Counted from the first letter of the stretch, positions 42,713-51,987 are shown. The stretch is 52,845 nt of DNA from an uncultured Geobacter sp. (GCA_903925075.1 CAIYDQ010000177.1:1-52845); one strand, 5' to 3'. Notes: generated by a model from the sequence alone, not told the origin. Numbers and translations: made by a program.

Positions 42713-43999
42713 TCATTTCACCTCCGTAAAAGCTGTGGCAAAGATATCGAGGGCCTCCTCCATTTCCTCGCCGGTGACGTTCAGCGGTGGGAGGAAACGA
42801 ATCACGTTCCGCTTCAACCCGCAGCCGATGGTGATCAGCCCCTTTGCCAGACACTGCTCGATTAAGCTGGAGCAGAGACGGCCGTCGGCTTCGCCGGCCG
42901 CATCCACGAATTCCACGCCGATCATGCAGCCCATCCCCCTCACCTCGCCGATGCAGGGGTTCTGCGAGGCGAGCCCCTGCAAGAAGTTGAGCGCTCGCGC
43001 GCCGGCGGCCACCGAGGCCTCCAACAGACCTTCTTCCCTGATAGCCTGCAAGGTCGCCCGAGCGGCGGCGCAGGCCACCGGATTGCCGCCAAAGGTGGTG
43101 CCGTGGGCGCCCTGGTCCCACTTCTGCATCACGGCCCGCGACCCGACGACGGCGGAGAGCGGAAAACCGGAGGCTATCGCCTTGGCCACGGTCAAGATGT
43201 CGGGTACCACCCCGGCGTGCTCGCAGCAGAACCAATGCCCGGTTCTACCCACCCCCGACTGCACCTCGTCGAAGATCAGCAGGATGCCGTACTCGTCGCA
43301 GATGGCGCGCAGCCCCTGCAGGTATTTTTTGGGAGCGGGATAGTACCCCCCTTCTCCCAGAAAGGGCTCGATAATGATGGCGCAGACCTCGTCGGGAGGG
43401 ACTTGGCGCTCAAAGAGCCGGCTCACCTCCTCCAGACACTTGGTGCCGCAGGCATCCGGAGTCAGCCCGCACGGGCAGTTGAAACAAGCGGGATAGCTCA
43501 CCTGGTAAACCGAAGGGAGCAGCGGATGGTAGCGCCTTCTGTACGCGGAGGAACTGGTGGTCACCGAAAGGGCGCCCAGCGTCCTGCCGTGGAAGGCGCC
43601 GGAACAGGAAACGATCGCCTGGCGTCCGCTCGTGTAACGGGCGACCTTCAGCGCCCCCTCGACCGCCTCGGCTCCGGAGTTGCCGAAGAAGAGCATGTCC
43701 AGTCCCTGCGGGGTGACCGACAGCAGTTCCTCCGCGGCGGCGACCGTGGTCTCGCTGTAGTAGATCCCTCCGGTGTGCACGTAGTCGTCCAACTGATTCC
43801 GGACCGCCTCCATCACCCGCGGGTGGTTGTGCCCCAGGTTTAAGACGGCAAGCCCGGAGGTGAAGTCGAGGTAGCGCCGTCCGTCGGTCGAGAACACCGC
43901 CGTCCCCGCGCCTTTGGCGATGGCGAACGGGTAGTAAATATGCAGGGCCGGCGTGAATACGGTTGAGCCCCTTTGGAAAATCGCGTCGTCCTCTCGCAT
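42713..43999 (-). CDS. Class III PLP-dependent aminotransferase
   Basis: 428 residues, close to 4-aminobutyrate and acetylornithine aminotransferases. The PLP lysine is in LTVAKAIASGFPLSAVVG near residue 266. The cofactor motif LLIFDEVQSGVGRTG is conserved, as are FFGNSGAEAVEGALK and GAFHGRTLGAL. A Cys-rich insert (about 165-190: PACFNCPCGL...CGTKC) looks unusual and may bind a metal or be a family trait. GAGGTGCGACC precedes the ATG. The amino donor cannot be set from sequence; the wide binding group suggests 4-aminobutyrate or a diamine. Confidence 0.88.
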   Translation of the reverse strand: MREDDAIFQRGSTVFTPALHIYYPFAIAKGAGTAVFSTDGRRYLDFTSGLAVLNLGHNHPRVMEAVRNQLDDYVHTGGIYYSETTVAAAEELLSVTPQGLDMLFFGNSGAEAVEGALKVARYTSGRQAIVSCSGAFHGRTLGALSVTTSSSAYRRRYHPLLPSVYQVSYPACFNCPCGLTPDACGTKCLEEVSRLFERQVPPDEVCAIIIEPFLGEGGYYPAPKKYLQGLRAICDEYGILLIFDEVQSGVGRTGHWFCCEHAGVVPDILTVAKAIASGFPLSAVVGSRAVMQKWDQGAHGTTFGGNPVACAAARATLQAIREEGLLEASVAAGARALNFLQGLASQNPCIGEVRGMGCMIGVEFVDAAGEADGRLCSSLIEQCLAKGLITIGCGLKRNVIRFLPPLNVTGEEMEEALDIFATAFTEVK

Positions 44000-44172
44000 G
44001 GTCGCACCTCGCAGTCACGGCATTAAGGTCAAAGTATCCGAGCTCTTTGAAAAGGTTTTAGCTGTTTTTCAATCATTCCACCGCCTTAAACGCGAGGCAA
44101 AGCATAGCATAAGGAATTGCACGCGCAACTTGGCTCCCGCGCCTCGCCTGAAGGTATCTTTTTGTGGGCCGC

Positions 44173-44201
44173 TTGCTTTCCAAAAAGCGGTGCTCTATAT
44201 T
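44173..44201 (+). promoter_or_regulatory. Sigma-70 promoter of the PilZ gene
   Basis: TTGCTT followed after 17 bases by TATATT, 48 bases before the start codon. Confidence 0.5.
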
Positions 44202-44248
44202 AAACGTTGGAATTTTCAAACAAATAACCGGGTCGCACAGGGGGATGC

Positions 44249-44521
44249 ATGTACAGGGAAAAAAGGAACTTCGCCAGATTGGCCTTGCATGCCACAGCGA
44301 GCATCCACAAGAAAGGTCAGGTCATAGACGGGGAGGTGAAGGACCTCAGCATGAAGGGGGCTTTTGTCACGTCATCTGAGCAGCTGGAGATAAACGATCG
44401 GGTGGCTGTGACTATTTACCACACGCTGACGCCGCAACCGCTTTGCGATTTGGAGGCAAAGGTCGTCAGGGTCACCGACAAGGGGATGGGGCTGCACTTC
44501 GAGAAATCGCTTCTGGATTGA
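44249..44521 (+). CDS. PilZ domain protein
   Basis: 90 residues that form one PilZ domain. The c-di-GMP-binding motifs are present: an RxxxR-like RNFAR near residue 6 and DLSMKGAFV (D/NxSxxG) near residue 33. A GGGGGATGC site precedes the ATG. It is a c-di-GMP receptor without any output domain, so it acts through a partner. With the GGDEF protein at 12703 and the MshEN protein at 41753 it shows that this cell uses c-di-GMP widely, though no physical link between them is seen. Confidence 0.9.
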   Translation: MYREKRNFARLALHATASIHKKGQVIDGEVKDLSMKGAFVTSSEQLEINDRVAVTIYHTLTPQPLCDLEAKVVRVTDKGMGLHFEKSLLD

Positions 44522-44557
44522 ACAGGTATCGACTTGAGACGCTCCGGCTTGATTCGG

Positions 44558-45568
44558 CTAGCAGATGCGCGGCAGTTGCTCGCCGGCCAGCATCTCCACC
44601 CCTCTCACGCCGCCCACCGAAGTCTCCATCATCACGCGCCCGGCTGAATTTTCCACCAGTTCGCCGATGACGGCGGCGCCTGCACCCAGCGGGTGCCGAC
44701 GCATGATTTCCAGGGCTTCCTCGGCCCGCTCCGGCGCGACCAACGCCAGCAGCTTCCCTTCGTTGGCCACGTAGAGCGGGTCGAGCCCCAAAATGGCGCA
44801 GACCCCCCTCACTCCCGCATTCACCGGCAGGCTTTCCTCATGCAGCATGATGGTCACCCCGGATTGGAGGGCGATCTCCTTCAGGGTGGTCGCCACCCCT
44901 CCGCGAGTCGGGTCGCGCAGCGCATGCAACCCCGTCCCAAGCGCCAGCAACTCTCCCACCAGCCCGTTGAGCGCGGCCGAATCGCTCTTGATGCCGCTGT
45001 CGATCTCCAGACCTTCCCGGGCGGAGAGCACGGCGATGCCGTGGTCGCCGATGCTGCCGTTGACGATGACCTTGTCGCCGACGCGACCTGCGGCGCCGTC
45101 GATGCGCAGTCCGTGTTCCAGGACGCCGATGCCGGAGGTGTTGATGAAGATGCGATCCGCTTTCCCCTTGGGGACCACTTTGGTGTCGCCGGTGACGATG
45201 GCGATGCCGGCGGCGTCGGCGGCGCTCCTCATGGAGGCGAGGATGCGCGAGAGATCGGCTTGGCTGAATCCCTCCTCCAGGATCAGACCAACGCTCAAGA
45301 AAAGCGGCCTGGCGCCCATCATGGCAAGGTCGTTCACGGTGCCGTTCACCGCCAGGTCCCCGATGTTGCCGCCGGGAAAGAAGATGGGATCGACGACGTA
45401 GGAGTCGGTAGTAAAGGCGAGCCTGGCGCCGCTTACTTCCAGCAGGGCGGCGTCGTTTTGTCCGGCCGGAAGCGTCGACGACAGCGCCGGTATGATCAGG
45501 CTATCCAGAAGCTGGTGGGAGAGTTTTCCTCCGCTGCCGTGCCCAAGCAGAATCAGGTCGTTTTCCAA
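44558..45568 (-). CDS. hypE: Hydrogenase maturation protein HypE
   Basis: 336 residues. HypE turns a carbamoyl group from HypF into thiocyanate on its C-terminal Cys, the source of the CN ligands of the [NiFe] site. The C-terminus is ...LPRIC, the family hallmark. The N-terminal segment LLGHGSGGKLSHQLLD, the TGDTKVVPKG motif and RDPTRGGVATTL place it in the AIR synthase-like ATPase family. It lies 11 bases after hypD. Confidence 0.97.
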   Translation of the reverse strand: MENDLILLGHGSGGKLSHQLLDSLIIPALSSTLPAGQNDAALLEVSGARLAFTTDSYVVDPIFFPGGNIGDLAVNGTVNDLAMMGARPLFLSVGLILEEGFSQADLSRILASMRSAADAAGIAIVTGDTKVVPKGKADRIFINTSGIGVLEHGLRIDGAAGRVGDKVIVNGSIGDHGIAVLSAREGLEIDSGIKSDSAALNGLVGELLALGTGLHALRDPTRGGVATTLKEIALQSGVTIMLHEESLPVNAGVRGVCAILGLDPLYVANEGKLLALVAPERAEEALEIMRRHPLGAGAAVIGELVENSAGRVMMETSVGGVRGVEMLAGEQLPRIC

Positions 45569-45579
45569 GGGGTGCTCCT

Positions 45580-46668
45580 TTAAGAGTATTTATAGGCGGC
45601 GGCGCAGGTTCCCTCCGAGGAGACCATGCAGGCGCCGACCGGCGACTCCGGCGTGCAGCTCTTGCCGAAAAGCGGGCAGTCAAAGGGAGAGATCTTCCCT
45701 TTGAGGATCTCGCCGCACAGGCACCCTGTATGCTCCTTCAGTTCCTCCACGGCCACGGGGATGGCGCATTGCGCGTCGAACGCCCGGTAAGCCTCGGCGA
45801 TCCCCAGGCCGCTGCCGGGAAGGACGCCGATGCCCCGCCAGTGGGCATCGATCGGCGTGAACACTTCGGCAATAATGGACTGCGCCTTGGCGTTCCCTTC
45901 CCAGCGCACCACCCTCGAATACTGGATCTCCACCTTGCTTTCTCCGCTTACCGCCTGGCGGACCAGCATCTCCACCCCCTGCATCACGTCGGCAGGCTCG
46001 AAGCCGGTGACCACGCAGGGGACCCGGTACTGCTCGCAAAGAGGGCGGTAGGCGTTGGCGCCGATAATGGCGCTGACATGAGCGGGACAGATGTAACCGT
46101 CCACGGAGAGCTCCGGGTCGGCGGAAAGTATGGCCATCGGCTGCGGCATGGTCTTGTGCGAGGCAAGCACGAAGTAATTGCCAAGCCCCCGGGCCTTGGC
46201 GGTGAGGATGCTGCCGGCTATGGTCGGCGCCGTGGTCTCGAAGCCGACGCCCAGAAACACCACGCGCTTGCCGGGATTGTCCGCGGCTATGCGCACCGCG
46301 TCCAGCGGAGAATAGACGACCCTGATGTCGGCGCCCCTGGCCCGCTCCAGCATCAGCGAGGAACTGGACCCGGGGACCCTGAGCATATCGCCGAAGGTGG
46401 CGATGATCAGCCCCGGCAGCCGGCTTAAAGCGACGGCTCGGTCCAGATAGCCGTTGGGGGTGACGCAGACGGGACAGCCGGGACCGGAGATGAGCCGCAC
46501 CTCCGCGGGGAGCAGGCTGCGCAGGCCGAACTGGTAGATGGCCATGGTGTGCGTGCCGCAGACCTCCATGAACACGAGCGGCTTGCTTCTTCCCCTAGTG
46601 AGAGCCGCGATGCGCCGCGCCAGCCCCTGGACCACTTCCCTGTCGCGAAACTGGTCCAGGAAGTTCAT
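45580..46668 (-). CDS. hypD: Hydrogenase maturation protein HypD
   Basis: 362 residues from MNFLDQFRD. I choose the ATG at 46668, which overlaps the hypC stop by four bases; a frame open to 46893 is only a shadow over hypC. HypD, with HypC, builds the Fe(CN)2CO group. Cys motifs are seen at VCGTHTMAIYQFGL, GPGCPVCVTPNGY, and CLCGEILKG, with the C-terminal [4Fe-4S] cysteines (SPFDCPLFGKSCTPESPVGACMV) in place. Confidence 0.97.
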   Translation of the reverse strand: MNFLDQFRDREVVQGLARRIAALTRGRSKPLVFMEVCGTHTMAIYQFGLRSLLPAEVRLISGPGCPVCVTPNGYLDRAVALSRLPGLIIATFGDMLRVPGSSSSLMLERARGADIRVVYSPLDAVRIAADNPGKRVVFLGVGFETTAPTIAGSILTAKARGLGNYFVLASHKTMPQPMAILSADPELSVDGYICPAHVSAIIGANAYRPLCEQYRVPCVVTGFEPADVMQGVEMLVRQAVSGESKVEIQYSRVVRWEGNAKAQSIIAEVFTPIDAHWRGIGVLPGSGLGIAEAYRAFDAQCAIPVAVEELKEHTGCLCGEILKGKISPFDCPLFGKSCTPESPVGACMVSSEGTCAAAYKYS

Positions 46669-46895
46669 ACCATGTCCTCCGGAGTGAACACCTCCCGCAT
46701 CAGGGCCAAGGTCTCCTTGGCTTCCGCCTCGTCCAGCCTGGAAATGGCGAAGCCGGCATGGATGATGACGTAATCGCCCACCTGGACCTCCTGATCCAAC
46801 AGCATCAGGTTCGCCTCGCGCTTCACCCCGTCGACCTCGGTCATCGCCTGGTCGCCATCGATAGCGATCACCTGCATCGGCACTCCAACGCACAT
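46665..46895 (-). CDS. hypC: Hydrogenase maturation chaperone HypC
   Basis: 76 residues starting MCVGVPMQV; Cys2 is the essential cysteine that holds iron. The rest, an OB-fold with VGDYVIIHAGFAISRLDEAEA, is typical. It binds HypD and the hydrogenase large-subunit precursor. It overlaps hypD by four bases and starts 3 bases from the hypF stop, so it is translationally linked to both. Confidence 0.97.
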   Translation of the reverse strand: MCVGVPMQVIAIDGDQAMTEVDGVKREANLMLLDQEVQVGDYVIIHAGFAISRLDEAEAKETLALMREVFTPEDMV

Positions 46896-46898
46896 AGC

Positions 46899-49244
46899 CT
46901 ACTCCTTATTATCAGGTTCTTTGGCAAGCCTTCTGCCGGCAATGACGGCCTGTCCCAGCGCCAGCCCGCCGTCGTTGGGCGGCACAAGGCGGTGCCAGCT
47001 GGTGCCGAAACCGCCTTCGTCCAAGAGCAGCGCGACCTCCTCGGTCAAAAGCCGGTTCTGGAAGACCCCCCCGGAAAGCGCCACCCTGTTCATCCCGGTT
47101 TCCCGGCGGATTCTGCCGCAGAGATCGAAAACGACCCGCGCCAGCGTCCGGTGAAAGGCGCGAGCGATATCGGCGCGCGCCCGGCCGTCGGCCAGGTCGG
47201 CGCAGACGGCGGCGAACATCGGCCCGAAATCGACGACGTGGCAATTCGCCGTGGCGACGCGATCAGGGTACTGCGAGGACGGGTCGCCGCGCTCGGCCGT
47301 ATTCACGCGATAAGGGTACGGCGAGGACGGTTTGCCGCGCTCCGCCAAGGCCTCAAGCTCGATGGCCGCCTGCCCTTCGTAGCTTATCCGGCTTCTCAGG
47401 CCGATCAGCGCCGCCACGGCGTCGAAGAGCCGGCCGCAGCTGGAGGTAAAGGGCGAATTGATCCCCCGCTCCAGCATCTTCAGAAAGAGCGCCCGCTCGT
47501 TGGGGGCGACCTCCGCCAGGAAAGGGAGCGGCGGCTGGAAGAGCTCGCTTCCGTAAAGCCCGTACAGCGCCGAGAGCGCCATCCGGTACGGCTCGCGCAC
47601 GGCCGCGTCGCCTCCGGGCATCCTCAAATAGCCGAAATGCCCGCGCCTCTGGAAGCCGTCGTAGCCGCCGAGCAGGAACTCTCCCCCCCAGATGTTGCCG
47701 TCGGTCCCGTAGCCGGTGCCGTCCAGGATGACGCCGATCACCTCGCCTTCCAGGCCGTTTTCGGCCATGCAGGAAGCCAGGTGGGCATGATGGTGCTGCA
47801 CGGCTATGCGCGGCAAGTCCAGCCCCTGCGCGTAGCCGGTGGAAAGATAGTCCGGGTGGAGGTCGTGCGCCACCGCCCGGGGCGAGATCTCCAAAAGCCG
47901 GCTCAAATGCTCGACCGTTTCCTCCAGAGAGGCGAGGGTGGCGGGATTTTTCAGATCGCCGATGTGCTGGCTCATGAAGCCTTGCGCGCCGCGGGTCAGG
48001 CAAGCGGTCCCCTTCAGTTCGGCTCCGACGGCAAGCACGCTTGGCTGGCTGGCCGGCAGGTTCACGGCGCGCGGCACGTACCCCCGCGAGCGGCGCAGGA
48101 ACAGCGGCTCGCCCCGGTAGAGCCTGAGCACCGAATCGTCGGTCCGGGTATGGATCCGCCGGTCGTGGCTAAGAAAGAGGTCGGCGATCCCGGAGAGTCT
48201 GGCGAGCGCCTCGGCGTCCCGGTAGGCGATCGGTTCGTCGGAGAGGTTGCCGCTGGTCATCACCAGCGGTCCGTCGGCGCCGCAGAGCAGCAGGTGCTGC
48301 AGCGGGTTGCCGGGAAGCATCACGCCGAACCAGCCGTTTTCCGGCGCCACCAGCGCGCTGACGGCGTTGCCGGCAAGCTTTCTCAACAAGATGATGGGGC
48401 GCTCCACGCCGGCAAGGAGCATCCCCTCCCGCTCCGAGCAGTGGGCGAAGCGCCGCACCGCGTCGAGATCGGCGGACAGCAGGGCAAACGGTTTTTCGTC
48501 CCGTTTTTTCCTGAGCCTGAGCTTTGCCACCGCCTCCTGGTTCAGGGCGTCCACCGCCAGATGGTACCCCCCTACCCCCTTCACGGCGACGATCATCCCC
48601 TGCCTCAGGGCCTGGATCGCCTCGGCCAGCGGATCACCCGGCAACGGCGCGCCGAGTCGATCCAACAGCGCCAGGCGCGGGCCGCAGACCGGGCAGGCGT
48701 TGGGCTGCGCGTGGAAGCGGCGGTTCAGGGGATCGTGGTACTCGGCCAGGCAGTCGTCGCACATGGCGAAGGGGGCCATGGTGGTGGCGGGACGGTCGTA
48801 GGGGATGCCGGTGATGATCGAGTAGCGCGGACCGCAGTTGGTGCAGTTGATGAACGGGTAGAGGTGGCGCCTGTCCAAGGGATCGAAGAGCTCGGCCAGA
48901 CAGTCCTCGCAGACCTCGCAATCCGGCGAGACCTCGCCTCCCTTGAATCCCTTGGCGCTTTCCACGATGACGAATCCGCTTTCTCCGCCAAGGGCGAGCG
49001 GCTCGACCCTCACCGCCGAGACCACCGCCAGCGGCGGCGCCTCCCGCGCGATCGCCGCGGCGAAGGAGTCGAGCAGGTCGCCGTCCCCCTCGACTTCGAT
49101 CTGCACGCCGCGCCCCGTGTTGCGCACCCAGCCGGAGAGGCCGAAACGCAGGGCGAGGCGGTAGATGAAGGGGCGGAATCCGACACCCTGGACTATCCCG
49201 TCCACCTCGATGGCAACGCGCCGCCTGCTGATCATCTGCCGCAC
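46899..49244 (-). CDS. hypF: Carbamoyltransferase HypF
   Basis: 781 residues. HypF makes carbamoyl-adenylate from carbamoyl-phosphate and ATP, then passes the group to HypE. Order: an acylphosphatase domain (about 8-95, IVQGVGFRPFIYRLA), two zinc-finger groups (CEVCEDCL ... CTNCG and CDDCL ... CPVCG) near 110-185, a YrdC domain (about 200-385) and a Kae1-like domain (about 400-770) with HHHAHLASCMAE. Near residues 635-668 a 16-residue segment (ERG..SS.YP.RV.TA) occurs twice in tandem, which I have not seen in other HypF proteins. Confidence 0.96.
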   Translation of the reverse strand: MRQMISRRRVAIEVDGIVQGVGFRPFIYRLALRFGLSGWVRNTGRGVQIEVEGDGDLLDSFAAAIAREAPPLAVVSAVRVEPLALGGESGFVIVESAKGFKGGEVSPDCEVCEDCLAELFDPLDRRHLYPFINCTNCGPRYSIITGIPYDRPATTMAPFAMCDDCLAEYHDPLNRRFHAQPNACPVCGPRLALLDRLGAPLPGDPLAEAIQALRQGMIVAVKGVGGYHLAVDALNQEAVAKLRLRKKRDEKPFALLSADLDAVRRFAHCSEREGMLLAGVERPIILLRKLAGNAVSALVAPENGWFGVMLPGNPLQHLLLCGADGPLVMTSGNLSDEPIAYRDAEALARLSGIADLFLSHDRRIHTRTDDSVLRLYRGEPLFLRRSRGYVPRAVNLPASQPSVLAVGAELKGTACLTRGAQGFMSQHIGDLKNPATLASLEETVEHLSRLLEISPRAVAHDLHPDYLSTGYAQGLDLPRIAVQHHHAHLASCMAENGLEGEVIGVILDGTGYGTDGNIWGGEFLLGGYDGFQRRGHFGYLRMPGGDAAVREPYRMALSALYGLYGSELFQPPLPFLAEVAPNERALFLKMLERGINSPFTSSCGRLFDAVAALIGLRSRISYEGQAAIELEALAERGKPSSPYPYRVNTAERGDPSSQYPDRVATANCHVVDFGPMFAAVCADLADGRARADIARAFHRTLARVVFDLCGRIRRETGMNRVALSGGVFQNRLLTEEVALLLDEGGFGTSWHRLVPPNDGGLALGQAVIAGRRLAKEPDNKE

Positions 49245-49260
49245 CGTGACTGTCAGGGCA

Positions 49261-50364
49261 TTAACCTTTCGCCTTCTCTATCCCTGCGCCAAGCCAGGCG
49301 TACCAGGCAGCCATCCCTTCGCCGCTGCGGCTCGACACCTCGAAAATCTCGATCCCCGGCGAAACCCGGCGTGCCATCTCCTTGCACGATTCCAGGTCGA
49401 AATCGAGATAGGGGAGCAGGTCGATCTTGTTGAGCAGCATAACGTCGGCAGCGCGGAACATTTGCGGGTATTTGAGCGGCTTATCCTCGCCCTCGGTCAC
49501 GCTCAACACCACTACCTTGTGGTGTTCGCCCAGGTCGAAGGAGGCAGGGCAGACCAGATTGCCGACGTTCTCGATCAAGAGCAGATCGAGGTTGTCCAGG
49601 TCGAACGCCTCGGAGGCGTGCAGCACCATATGGGCATCGAGATGGCAGCCGGCGCCGGTATTGATCTGCTTCACCGGGACGCCGGTGGCGGCGATTCTGA
49701 CCGCGTCGTTGTCCGTCTGCTGGTCCCCTTCGATGACCGCCGGGCGGCAGGCGCCGGCCATATCTTTCAAGGTCCGTTCCAGGATGCTGGTCTTGCCGGA
49801 ACCCGGAGAGCTGACCAGGTTCAGCACGAAAAGGCCCTTCTCCTGGAAATAAGAGCGGTTAGCCTGAGCCATGCGGTTGTTTTTGGCGAGAATATCGGTC
49901 TCGATCAGCACCTTCTTCGGCAGTTCGCCCGCTGCCCGGGCCTGCTCGCTGCCATGATCGTGCTGCTTTTCGAGGTCGTGCCTGTGGCCATGATCGTGGT
50001 GCCCCCCATCTCCATGAGGGTGATCGTGACCATGTCCATCTTCGGCGTGTCCATATTTGTGGTCATGTTCATGCTTGTGGTCATGCTCATGCTTGTGGTC
50101 ATGCTCATGCTTGTGGTCATGCTCATGGTCGTGTTTATGCTCATGGTCATGTCCGTGCGCATGTTCATGCTCATGCTCTTGGTGGTCGGGATCTAGCTGA
50201 AGATCAAGGTCGTGCCCGTGCTCGTGGCTATGCCCGTGCTCCTGATCGTGCCCATGCTTATGGTCGGGTCCGTGTTCGTGGTGGTGTTTGTGGTGATGTT
50301 CGTGGTGGTGGGAATGACCTGGGTATTGCTCATCTGCCGGGGAACAACCGCAATCAATGCACAT
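49261..50364 (-). CDS. hypB: Hydrogenase nickel-insertion GTPase HypB with a very long His-rich tail
   Basis: 367 residues, far longer than the usual 220-290. It starts MCIDCGCSP, the CxxCGC high-affinity nickel site. Residues about 16-140 are a His-rich region with some fifty histidines alternating with Asp, Glu, Lys and Gly, including a repeat of HEHDHK units. The GTPase domain follows with G1 [18 protein letters not shown] and the nickel/zinc site GAGCHLDA, and then LLNKIDLLP. It stores nickel and hands it, with HypA, to the hydrogenase. hypA lies upstream and hypF 16 bases downstream. Confidence 0.97.
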   Translation of the reverse strand: MCIDCGCSPADEQYPGHSHHHEHHHKHHHEHGPDHKHGHDQEHGHSHEHGHDLDLQLDPDHQEHEHEHAHGHDHEHKHDHEHDHKHEHDHKHEHDHKHEHDHKYGHAEDGHGHDHPHGDGGHHDHGHRHDLEKQHDHGSEQARAAGELPKKVLIETDILAKNNRMAQANRSYFQEKGLFVLNLVSSPGSGKTSILERTLKDMAGACRPAVIEGDQQTDNDAVRIAATGVPVKQINTGAGCHLDAHMVLHASEAFDLDNLDLLLIENVGNLVCPASFDLGEHHKVVVLSVTEGEDKPLKYPQMFRAADVMLLNKIDLLPYLDFDLESCKEMARRVSPGIEIFEVSSRSGEGMAAWYAWLGAGIEKAKG

Positions 50365-50501
50365 AGTTGGCTAGCCTCAAAAATGTTGATGAGCAGGAAT
50401 TCACGCCGCTGAGCCTATAGCAAAATTCGGCAAAGGTCAAGGATGCTGGAAAGCTCGCACCGGTTGCCGAGGCGGCCCGATACCGCGTCTGCGCGTCCAA
50501 A

Positions 50502-50834
50502 TCATTCCAGTTCCAATTCTCTGACCCGCTGTTCCTGTCCGGAGACGATCTCCAGGCCGAAAGCCCCGCAGTCGGGACAAGGATCGAAGAGGCTGGACAT
50601 CGGCTGGTGCTTGGCGCAGGCAACGCAGTTTCCGATCCCGGGGATGATCTCGATCTGGAGCCTTGCCCCTTCCAAAAGCGTTCCTTTGCTGCAAGCCTCG
50701 AAGCAGAACTCGATGCTGTCCGGCACCACTCCCGAAAGCGCGCCTATTTCCAGGACCACATCGGTCACCCGGCGCCCCTGCGCGTGCCCCTCGCAGATCT
50801 CGATCACGCTCATGGTTATCGACATCTCATGCAT
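50502..50834 (-). CDS. hypA: Hydrogenase nickel incorporation protein HypA
   Basis: 110 residues, a normal length. The N-terminal MHEMSI carries the nickel-binding His2, and the zinc ribbon follows as CVACAKHQP and DPCPDCGAF. HypA hands nickel to the large subunit together with HypB. It is the first gene of the hypA-B-F-C-D-E cluster. Hydrogenase structural genes are not in the window. A hairpin upstream separates it from the lipoprotein gene. Confidence 0.96.
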   Translation of the reverse strand: MHEMSITMSVIEICEGHAQGRRVTDVVLEIGALSGVVPDSIEFCFEACSKGTLLEGARLQIEIIPGIGNCVACAKHQPMSSLFDPCPDCGAFGLEIVSGQEQRVRELELE

Positions 50835-50890
50835 CGCCCGCCTCCGCCGTGATTATAGGATGAAATGACGCGATGATAACAGATAACGGA

Positions 50891-50917
50891 CCGGCGCAAA
50901 AGGCCCTTGTGCGCCGG
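50891..50917 (-). terminator. Hairpin between lipoprotein gene and hypA
   Basis: 8-base arms CCGGCGCA / TGCGCCGG with an 11-base loop, 47 bases after the lipoprotein stop. No T-run is present. It could be a weak terminator or a leader structure before hypA. Confidence 0.4.
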
Positions 50918-50963
50918 CACGCTTGGCGTTTGACCCAGTGCCTGACCAACTCGAAGTACCCAA

Positions 50964-51521
50964 TCAGTTTTGATCGGCGTCTTCCGACAAGTCGGAACAA
51001 CCCACCAGAGGCGCGTTCGGGCTGGGGTAACGCAGTTCTCCGGTGACGTTGACCCGGGCGGTGGGCGAATCGTGCGGTTCCTCCGTAAGGCAGATCCCTC
51101 GGATCAAAGCGTCGGCGGGTCCCCTTGTCGTTGGCACGGGAACATAGGTATAACCGGCTTTCAGGTCAGCCGTCAAATGATAGACCGCATATTCGAGATA
51201 CGGGTTAGGGGGGTCAAGATCATTTTGCCTTGAAAATGCGCTGAATCCCGGCTGGGCATTTGGCCAGGACGAGTTGGACACGGCGAACTTGTGGCGGCCC
51301 GGACTCACTTCAAGTATCCGCGTCATCGTGTAGGGAAGTTCCTCGTCATCGAATGAGACTACCTTCGTCAACGAGCCTTCGATATAGTGAGTGAATATTA
51401 CGGCCAGTTCTTGCCGACCTCTTTCAGGTCCGTCATATTTTTTGACACGAATTCCAGAGCACCCGGTCTCCGTGAGGATAATTATAATTGCGGCCACGGT
51501 AGCAATCAGGGGTGCCAGCAT
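50964..51521 (-). CDS. Hypothetical lipoprotein
   Basis: 185 residues. A signal peptide of about 20 residues ends in TGC followed by SG (lipobox-like TETGC), so lipidation at Cys21 is likely. The body holds VSPGRHKFAVSNSSW and YHLTADLKAGYTY, which recall periplasmic beta-sandwich proteins of the DUF2846 type where a glycan- or envelope-related role is suspected. GGAGAAAGGGATACC precedes the ATG. Family uncertain; it is not part of the hyp cluster. Confidence 0.65.
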   Translation of the reverse strand: MLAPLIATVAAIIIILTETGCSGIRVKKYDGPERGRQELAVIFTHYIEGSLTKVVSFDDEELPYTMTRILEVSPGRHKFAVSNSSWPNAQPGFSAFSRQNDLDPPNPYLEYAVYHLTADLKAGYTYVPVPTTRGPADALIRGICLTEEPHDSPTARVNVTGELRYPSPNAPLVGCSDLSEDADQN

Positions 51522-51588
51522 GGTATCCCTTTCTCCAACAGGTAATTGATCAGAAACCAGCCATTCGCCCGTATCCTCTTTTGCCTTT

Positions 51589-51674
51589 GCGCCCCAACGG
51601 TTTGAGGCTGACCACCGACTGAAAGGGGAGTGGTCGCCCGGTGGTTGGCCGTGCGTTCAGCTATGTTGGGGCGC
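51589..51674. repeat. Inverted repeat, 10-bp arms
   Basis: GCGCCCCAAC (51589-51598) and GTTGGGGCGC (51665-51674) frame 66 bases that hold a GACCACC/GGTGG pairing. It may be a small palindromic element or regulatory structure upstream of the toxin-antitoxin pair. Confidence 0.4.
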
Positions 51675-51683
51675 CTTTCAATC

Positions 51684-51710
51684 TTGACTGATACCAATAG
51701 ATATTATAAC
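51684..51710 (+). promoter_or_regulatory. Possible promoter of the toxin-antitoxin pair
   Basis: TTGACT followed by TATAAC after 15 bases (short spacing), 35 bases before the antitoxin start codon. Confidence 0.35.
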
Positions 51711-51744
51711 CTGACATTATCTTGGCATTGCCGGAGGTTTTACC

Positions 51745-51987
51745 ATGCAAAAAAATACCAGTGTCTCGCTTGGCACCCACTATGAAAAATTCATTTCTCA
51801 GCAGGTCTCTCAAGGTCGTTTTGGTTCAGCGAGCGAAGCGATACGTGCCGGCTTACGGCTCCTGGAAGAACGTGAAACCAAACTTTCTTTGTTGCGTCGT
51901 GCACTTATAGAGGGTGAAGAAAGCGGCACAGCCACTTATTCTCTACAAGGATTGATGGAGGAGATTGACGGTGATGGTCACAACTGA
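51745..51987 (+). CDS. parD: ParD-family antitoxin
   Basis: 80 residues. The N-terminal ribbon-helix-helix (NTSVSLGTHYEKFISQQVSQ, GRFGSASEAIRAGLRLLEE) is typical of ParD/CC2985 antitoxins and would bind operator DNA, while the acidic C-terminal part blocks the toxin. GGAGGTTTTACC precedes the ATG. Its stop overlaps the toxin start (TGATG), the usual arrangement for this class. It probably represses its own promoter upstream. Confidence 0.92.
   Translation: MQKNTSVSLGTHYEKFISQQVSQGRFGSASEAIRAGLRLLEERETKLSLLRRALIEGEESGTATYSLQGLMEEIDGDGHN

Noticed and set aside
49165..50196. Plus-strand frame rich in VVMLMLVV, looking like a multi-pass membrane protein.
   Set aside because: It is the complement of the His-rich repeat of hypB and the hypF start; CAT/CAC codons read backwards give Met and Val.
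51506..51697. Minus-strand 63-residue frame upstream of the lipoprotein.
   Set aside because: It covers an inverted repeat and overlaps the lipoprotein start; no ribosome-binding site.
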